In this document: positions 59,481-64,000 of the stretch, in pieces | How positions within the stretch are numbered: position 1 is the stretch's first letter | Layout of the letters: every line of letters begins with the position of its first letter | Origin: Chondrus crispus | Lineage: Eukaryota > Rhodophyta > Florideophyceae > Gigartinales > Gigartinaceae | DNA length: 64,000 nucleotides | Reading direction: 5' to 3' | Assembly: GCF_000350225.1 (NCBI RefSeq) | Contig: NW_005178634.1 | Coordinates: 61,185 to 125,184, forward strand | Made by a program: the position numbers and the translations under genes | The notes under the pieces: generated by a model | The model's database searches: none | What the model saw: the letters and a program-made list of their open reading frames with translations, nothing else | What the model was told of the DNA's origin: nothing

Positions 59481-59820
59481 TTATCCCTTCTTCAACAATG
59501 GATTGAGCGGATGCGCGATTTTCGCATAATGCGGAACAAATCTGCGGTAGACATTGCAAAGTCCCAAGAAGCTCCTGAGCTGGGTCTGCGTTTGAGGGTA
59601 CCTCACTTGTTCCAATGCGACGGTTCGCGCAGCGTCCACTTCCAATGTACCTGGCCGAACGACATGGCCCAGGTACTTGATCTTTTCGACGAAAAAGTCA
59701 CACTTGCGAAGCTTGAGCTTCACACCTGCCTTTTCCAATACGGAAAGTATTTCATCCACGTGCACGATGTGCTCCTCTCACAGTTTGCTAAAAATCATTA
59801 TGTCCAGATACACCAAAATA
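59481..59820 (-). CDS. Gypsy D RT C-terminal part
   Basis: Open from 59765; the same phase is readable upstream to about 59820 with one TGA. The catalytic motif reads VYLDIMIFSKL where related elements have YLDDIxIFS: one Asp codon is missing. Then LEKAGVKLKLRKCDFF, KIKYLGHVVRPGTL and QLRSFLGLCNVYRRFVPHYA. It ends at TAA 59483-59481, which separates LLKKG from VQLEGFDEPCKKA in the same frame. Confidence 0.88.
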
Positions 59821-60339
59821 TCACTTCCAACGGAACGGAGAGAGCAGTATATCCATTGCTCTCTGAAACGTCGCTGGCGCGTTAGTTAGCCCGAAGGGCA
59901 TTCTTGAGAAGCGATACAGTCCTGAGTGACACGAAAATGCGGTCTTGTCGCGGTCGCGCTCAGGGATAGGCATCTGCCAATATCCCGAGATCGCGTCCAA
60001 CGCGGAAAAAACCTTGGTGTTACCAAGCGAGTCCAGGCACTCATCTATGCGCGGCAAGGGGTACGTGTCCTTCACCGTCACTGCGTTCAGCCTGCGGTAG
60101 TCTACGCAAAAACGCATTGACCCATCCGGCTTGGGCACCAGCAACACGGGCGACGCCCATTGTGACTGCGCTGGTTCTATCACTCCTGCCTCTAACATCT
60201 TCTGCGCCTCTGCGTCTTCTACTTCGCGGGCTTTAGGCCCGGCCCGATACGGGGCTTGTGCGATGGGACGAGTCTCGGGGATCAACTCGATCCGATGGAC
60301 CGTGGTATTAATTTCGCCAAGCGTCCGATCCCACATCCT
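59821..60339 (-). CDS. Gypsy D RT N-terminal part
   Basis: 171 codons: TTVHRIELIPETRPIAQAPY, GVIEPAQSQWASPVLLVPKP, MRFCVDYRRLNAVT, FSALDAISGYWQMPIPERDR and RFSRMPFGLTNAPATFQRAM. The in-frame TGA 60342-60340 joins it to the protease frame. The phase is lost after LLSPFRWK just before the catalytic box. Confidence 0.9.
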   Translation of the reverse strand, partial: RMWDRTLGEINTTVHRIELIPETRPIAQAPYRAGPKAREVEDAEAQKMLEAGVIEPAQSQWASPVLLVPKPDGSMRFCVDYRRLNAVTVKDTYPLPRIDECLDSLGNTKVFSALDAISGYWQMPIPERDRDKTAFSCHSGLYRFSRMPFGLTNAPATFQRAMDILLSPFRWK

Positions 60340-61512
60340 TCAATACTTCTTCAACATCCGACGGAACCGCTCGCGCAGCCGTTCCGGCACGTGGCTCAGG
60401 TCGAGTTCCTCCACGTCCAGCGGGGGAGGCTCAATCCGCCGCTCCGGTGTCGTAGTTGCCGTCGCGGAGAGCCTTTTCTCCCGTTCCCCTTGCTGGTCCT
60501 CGCGATCTTGATCCGACGGTTCGCATCTTGCCTCGCCCGTAGGCGTCTTGGTGGAATTAGGAAAATTTTCCTTCTTTCTTTCTTGAATTCCGAGAACTTC
60601 GCCAATGGTGGGTTTGCCCTCGAGCGCGGCTCTCGGGTTCGGTACTAATTCTGCCACCATTTGGCCTTTTTGCACCCTGACAGGGTACGTCCTAAAATTC
60701 GCAACGAGTAAACGAAATGGCCGGTCAGGCTCGACCTGAACAACACCATTTGTAGACGTCAGCCCGTGCCTTTCGTACAACGACGAGTACGGCTGAACCA
60801 CAACCAAGCCCGCCCTCTTCGAGGTGCATTCCACGACACGTTGCGTCCCTGGCTTGATAGTCGTGGCTCTTCCCACTTTTACCTTAAGGGAAATTCGCTC
60901 CACCTTTCCATCATTCTCGTCCTCTCCCGGGACGAGATTCTTCTTCCCTCTTCTCGTCGAGAACCGCCTAACTATCGGAACCTCCGAGAAATCCGCCAAC
61001 TCAACCGTTTTCTTCCTTGGATAAATTGCTTCCACAAACCGGTCACAGTAGTCCGCGCCTAGAATTAGCGGGACGGCTAGTTTTTCGCATACAATAAACT
61101 CGGCTGCGGCCACAAATTTTCCAAGCCTCACAGGCATTCTAATTGTGCCGAGAGTCCGGAGTGGCCTATTGTTCACGTCGCCAATGTCTTGGGTCGGTCC
61201 GTAGGAGACTAGAGATTCCATTCCAGCTGGGAGTTCCGATTTTCGCACAAGTTTTGGTCCCGCGCCGGTGTCTAAAACAGACAACACCCGGCTCATCAAT
61301 CCGACTGTTGGTCCAATGTCCGCGTAAACTTTGTAGTTTTTTCGGGCAAGAACCAAAATCTTCTCGGGACACTCCCTTCGCTTAACCCTGTACCAGGGTC
61401 TTCGAACTTCTTCCAGCGGATTATCTCGGGCTCGGCTCAAAATTTTCTTGACTTGAGCTGCCCCTTTGGCTTGGCTTATCCACCAATCCAACAACCTCCT
61501 CCTCGAGGCCTG
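60340..61512 (-). CDS. Gypsy D protease
   Basis: About 385 codons. SRVLSVLDTGAGPKLVRKSE is an intact retropepsin box, and LAVPLILGADYCDRFVEAIY is the downstream strand. The remainder (RPFRLLVANFRTYPVRVQKG, MVAELVPNPRAALEG) matches the protease-to-RT linker of Gypsy C (NQTFDVIVANFSRRERRLPK). It ends at TGA 60342-60340, in frame with RT, and begins after a TAA at about 61515. Confidence 0.88.
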   Translation of the reverse strand, partial: QASRRRLLDWWISQAKGAAQVKKILSRARDNPLEEVRRPWYRVKRRECPEKILVLARKNYKVYADIGPTVGLMSRVLSVLDTGAGPKLVRKSELPAGMESLVSYGPTQDIGDVNNRPLRTLGTIRMPVRLGKFVAAAEFIVCEKLAVPLILGADYCDRFVEAIYPRKKTVELADFSEVPIVRRFSTRRGKKNLVPGEDENDGKVERISLKVKVGRATTIKPGTQRVVECTSKRAGLVVVQPYSSLYERHGLTSTNGVVQVEPDRPFRLLVANFRTYPVRVQKGQMVAELVPNPRAALEGKPTIGEVLGIQERKKENFPNSTKTPTGEARCEPSDQDREDQQGEREKRLSATATTTPERRIEPPPLDVEELDLSHVPERLRERFRRMLKKY

Positions 61513-61602
61513 ATTTTTCCTTTAGAGACGGGGGACGGGGCTGAGCCCCGGGCACAGTACGTCGACCCTGTGACTCTTGCGACTCATGCGAGATTCCCCT
61601 CT

Positions 61603-62553
61603 CTAGTTTTCCTGCCGCTGCGGGATCCTTCTCACATCCGACGGCGCGGGCCCCGCGGCGGGCCCTCTGAAGGGTTGGTTGGACCTCGGCGTTGAAGCAC
61701 TCGGCGTGCTCGACGTCTGCGAATCGAACCAGTTCTTGACTTTCAGATAACTCGTCGATGGTATTCCTAACCTCTCCATCAGAGACAACGCCTCATAAGT
61801 TTCCAAAACTCGGTGCATTTCCCGGAGGGAAAGAATGCACGCTGGCGCGGCGTGCCCCTTTTCATAGCAATGATAGCACACCAGTCCGTGCGTCTTGACG
61901 GGATATTGCGGCCTAGGTCCTCCACGGGCCGGCAGCCTCCCTTGACGTTGCGGCCTTCCCATCCAGCCTGGCCTTCGAAACGTCGTACCCTTGTCTTCCA
62001 TCGGAATGCGCGGCGCCGGCGTGTGGCCGCGCCCCCGAAACATCATCACGGGATCCGTGGGCTCTGAAAAAGACTCCGTCGTGTATGCAGGCGTCGGTAA
62101 AGTTGACGACCCGCTGTCCCCGTAGTCCTCGTGTCCGTAGCCCTCCGATGGCTCAATGAACTCGCCTTCGGCTACTAACGCTCCTTCGTAGTGATTTTCG
62201 CTACTTCCATGCGCACCGCGCTCATCTGACGCGGAAATGGACTCGGCTAAATGGACGGCGGCGTGACTTTTGCGACCGGGATAAGAAACCCTCGGCTTCT
62301 GACCCGCCCTAATTGTCGACGGCGTCTGAATCGTGACCTTCTTGGTCTTCTTGTCCTTAGCGCGGCTCGCCGAGCCATGCGCCTTCGCATAATTAACTAG
62401 TCTCAAAAACGAAACGTCCCGATTGTCTTGTCGGTATTGAGATACCATCGGCTTGATACTCGAATCGAGTCCTTCAATAAACATCGTTATTTGTTCTTCC
62501 ATCGAATATACGTTTCCACATCGATTGCTTGCGTCCGTCAGACGGATATAAAA
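61603..62553 (-). CDS. Gypsy D gag C-terminal part with zinc knuckle
   Basis: Open after TAA 62556-62554; first ATG at 62502. FYIRLTDASNRCGNVYSMEE and MFIEGLDSSIKPMVSQYR continue the capsid domain. A basic region follows (AKDKKTKKVTI), then a zinc knuckle CYHCYEKGHAAPAC (CX2CX4HX4C). It ends at TAG 61605-61603. Confidence 0.85.
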   Translation of the reverse strand, partial: FYIRLTDASNRCGNVYSMEEQITMFIEGLDSSIKPMVSQYRQDNRDVSFLRLVNYAKAHGSASRAKDKKTKKVTIQTPSTIRAGQKPRVSYPGRKSHAAVHLAESISASDERGAHGSSENHYEGALVAEGEFIEPSEGYGHEDYGDSGSSTLPTPAYTTESFSEPTDPVMMFRGRGHTPAPRIPMEDKGTTFRRPGWMGRPQRQGRLPARGGPRPQYPVKTHGLVCYHCYEKGHAAPACILSLREMHRVLETYEALSLMERLGIPSTSYLKVKNWFDSQTSSTPSASTPRSNQPFRGPAAGPAPSDVRRIPQRQEN

Positions 62554-63018
62554 TTACATCTCGTCTTCAGACGGTCTTTGCTGAACTTCTCGCAATGCGA
62601 GCACGGCTTGACGGATCGCCTCGTCGGATGCGAAAATCCTCAACAACCACTGTACGGCCTCCGGCCAAACGGATACCTTTCCGTGATGGGCCCCGGCCGT
62701 CTGAGACACCGAAGTGTACTGTTTCAAGGCGATGCCGCTTAAAAATTCGGGCAACAAGCGGATCGCTTGCCCCTCGTTCATTTCTTGAGTATCGAACTCT
62801 TGAACTAATTTTGCCAAAAAATCCAACACAAGGACCCCGTCCTCACCTGTGAACATGTTGTCCTTCTTCACCTTAGGCGGAATATCTCTCCTGATTTTTC
62901 GCACGGCGGTCCGCCGGGAACTTGACAAATGTGTCTGTGGGTTCTGCAAGCGGTACATTCGGTACGAAAGTAATTTCTTGAAGAGGTAGTTGGTCAGATT
63001 CAGCTCCTCCAACTCCTC
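62554..63018 (-). CDS. Gypsy D gag central capsid part
   Basis: Same frame as both neighbours, bounded by TAG 63021-63019 and TAA 62556-62554. NMFTGEDGVLVLDFLAKLVQ, LLPEFLSGIALKQYTSVSQT and FASDEAIRQAVLALREVQQR show a retrotransposon gag domain comparable to Gypsy C. Confidence 0.82.
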   Translation of the reverse strand, partial: EELEELNLTNYLFKKLLSYRMYRLQNPQTHLSSSRRTAVRKIRRDIPPKVKKDNMFTGEDGVLVLDFLAKLVQEFDTQEMNEGQAIRLLPEFLSGIALKQYTSVSQTAGAHHGKVSVWPEAVQWLLRIFASDEAIRQAVLALREVQQRPSEDEM

Positions 63019-63909
63019 CTATCGCGGCCTGCGCCGCGTTGCGACATCTTCGGGCTCGGCGTCCTTGTCTCTCCACGAGGCGGACGAAGTGACTCCGCCT
63101 CGTCTGGAGGAAATTTTCTTGCTTGACGAAATTCCGTTTCCTTCTTCTGAACGGCGTTCGGAATCGCCCGAATGGTTCGACGAACCGCCGTTACCATCTT
63201 CGGAGGGACCAAGCGACTCCGACTGTGAGTCGCGGTTCTCCGGATCGTCACTACAGTGACCCTTGCTTGCACGTCGCTTGTCCTTCTTCGAGGGCTTCGA
63301 CTTAGAACTCCGCTGCCGAGCGGGCTTGTCCTTCTTCGACCGACGGTCGCCCTCTCTACCCAAAGGGAGCGGCTCGTGGTCCGATCCTCGCGGAGCTTGA
63401 TCCGTGGCCTGCTCGAGGTCCTTGAGACGTTGCGCGGCGCGATCGAATCGGTCATCGATGCTTGTTCTAAATTTTCCTAAGGACTCCAAGGCTTGATTCG
63501 CATCGCGCCTCGCGTCCTTGACCGAAATTTTCAACGAGGCTATGACCTCCGGCTCCAGACCGTCGGTCGCCTCACCTCGCTCCTTCTCGATGAGATCCAC
63601 TCGAGCCGACAGCTCTTCCAAAACGGTGTGGAACTCCGATGCTTGCAACTCCAGTTGCTTCCGAACGAGGGCTAATTCAGCCTCGAGATTTTTCTTCGCT
63701 GCTTCGCGAATTTCGCTGCTCATCCTCTCCAACTTCTCGTCGAGGTCAGTCTTGTCGGCGGCTATCCCCGTAGGGGATTCTTGATCTCCGGGGGCCGTGG
63801 CCATATTGGTCTGGCTCCCGGTGCGAGGACCCCTCGGGATCCTCGACGCTCGTGCCGATCCGGCTCTGCTCGCTCCGGGACCGACGTCCCCGGGTGCGCT
63901 TGTTGACAT
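63019..63909 (-). CDS. Gypsy D gag N-terminal coiled-coil part
   Basis: About 296 codons from MSTSAPGDVGPG (ATG 63909-63907); an ATG at 63984 would add a hydrophobic leader (FFIFFLFVTFCCVG) that is probably untranslated. A long coiled coil (LDEKLERMSSEIREAAKKNL and following heptads) precedes a Lys/Ser-rich tail (KKDKPARQRSSKSKPSKKDK). It ends at TAG 63021-63019, with the capsid part continuing in frame. Confidence 0.78.
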   Translation of the reverse strand: MSTSAPGDVGPGASRAGSARASRIPRGPRTGSQTNMATAPGDQESPTGIAADKTDLDEKLERMSSEIREAAKKNLEAELALVRKQLELQASEFHTVLEELSARVDLIEKERGEATDGLEPEVIASLKISVKDARRDANQALESLGKFRTSIDDRFDRAAQRLKDLEQATDQAPRGSDHEPLPLGREGDRRSKKDKPARQRSSKSKPSKKDKRRASKGHCSDDPENRDSQSESLGPSEDGNGGSSNHSGDSERRSEEGNGISSSKKISSRRGGVTSSASWRDKDAEPEDVATRRRPR

Positions 63910-64000
63910 CGCTCGCACGAGCGGACCTACGCAGCAAAAAGTTACAAACAAAAAGAAAATAAAAAAGTCCGTTACCCACATCAACTTCCTTGTCGTAGAC

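Larger units (their letters stand above)
56906..64000 (-). mobile_element. Gypsy D, chromodomain Gypsy element running off the right edge
   Basis: Minus-strand order from the edge: gag (63909), capsid, zinc knuckle, protease, RT, RNase H, integrase, chromodomain (57148). A polypurine run (on the minus strand GTGGGGGGGGGA, 56927-56916) follows, and then TGATGAAATC, the likely 3' LTR start. The 5' LTR is not in the window. The coding region carries about eight in-frame stops but only two phase changes. Confidence 0.88.

Noticed and set aside
3751..64000. Alternative genetic code as explanation of the in-frame stops
   Set aside because: TAA, TAG and TGA all occur in frame, and the same codons end recognisable proteins (SDR at TAG 814-812, integrases elsewhere), so no single reassignment fits.

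Overview
The window looks like eukaryotic nuclear DNA, most probably from a red alga (florideophyte type, Chondrus-like). The evidence is one intronless nuclear-type gene with a plastid-targeting-like leader and homology to plant chloroplast proteins, next to tens of kilobases of nested, decayed LTR retrotransposons. The organism call is an inference from gene content and architecture. Only three or four single-copy, host-type genes are visible; the rest is a repeat graveyard.

Left part (1-9.4 kb): an atypical short-chain dehydrogenase gene (812-1675, minus), an orphan open frame (2252-2995, minus), and a haem-type aldoxime dehydratase gene (4989-3751, minus) interrupted by one in-frame TGA. 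Just upstream of it lies a 5'-truncated Gypsy/chromovirus fragment (about 4999-7858) between perfect 81-bp direct repeats that copy the 5' end of the dehydratase gene.

Middle-left (9.4-18.8 kb): a complete piggyBac-like DNA transposon (9446-18808) with terminal inverted repeats, a 4-bp ATAT target duplication and a paralogous empty site 270 bp away. Its transposase (14731-18211) has an unusually long spacer between the second and third catalytic Asp. A young Copia element (9527-14699, minus, LTRs with 3 differences in 368) has inserted into its left end.

Centre (19.0-41.7 kb): a three-level nest. Copia A (19047-41749, plus, 446-bp LTRs, TSD acagt) contains Copia B (22061-38709, minus, LTRs of only 99 bp, TSD ctgga), which contains Gypsy C (25799-37997, plus, 663-bp LTRs, TSD gtgtc). 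LTR divergence falls in the order of nesting (about 5%, 4%, 2%). Gypsy C carries about 3.5 kb of extra DNA between pol and the 3' LTR, with a long antisense reading frame, bounded by duplicated hairpin/polypurine segments.

Right part (41.7-64 kb): repeat-rich DNA with a perfect 52-bp palindrome, a decayed non-LTR retrotransposon with a C-terminal restriction-like endonuclease (47117-44185, minus), a short non-autonomous element with about 100-bp inverted ends (47811-49522), an unrecognised protein gene (50778-53336, plus) split by a solo LTR related to Gypsy C, a 3.6-kb gene-poor stretch, and a chromodomain Gypsy element (Gypsy D, minus) running off the right edge with about eight in-frame stops but only two frame changes.

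Across the window the elements decay mainly by in-frame stop codons and by changes in the YxDD motif. Element boundaries were fixed by hand alignment of LTRs, TIRs and target duplications; protein calls rest on motif recognition, not on database searches.
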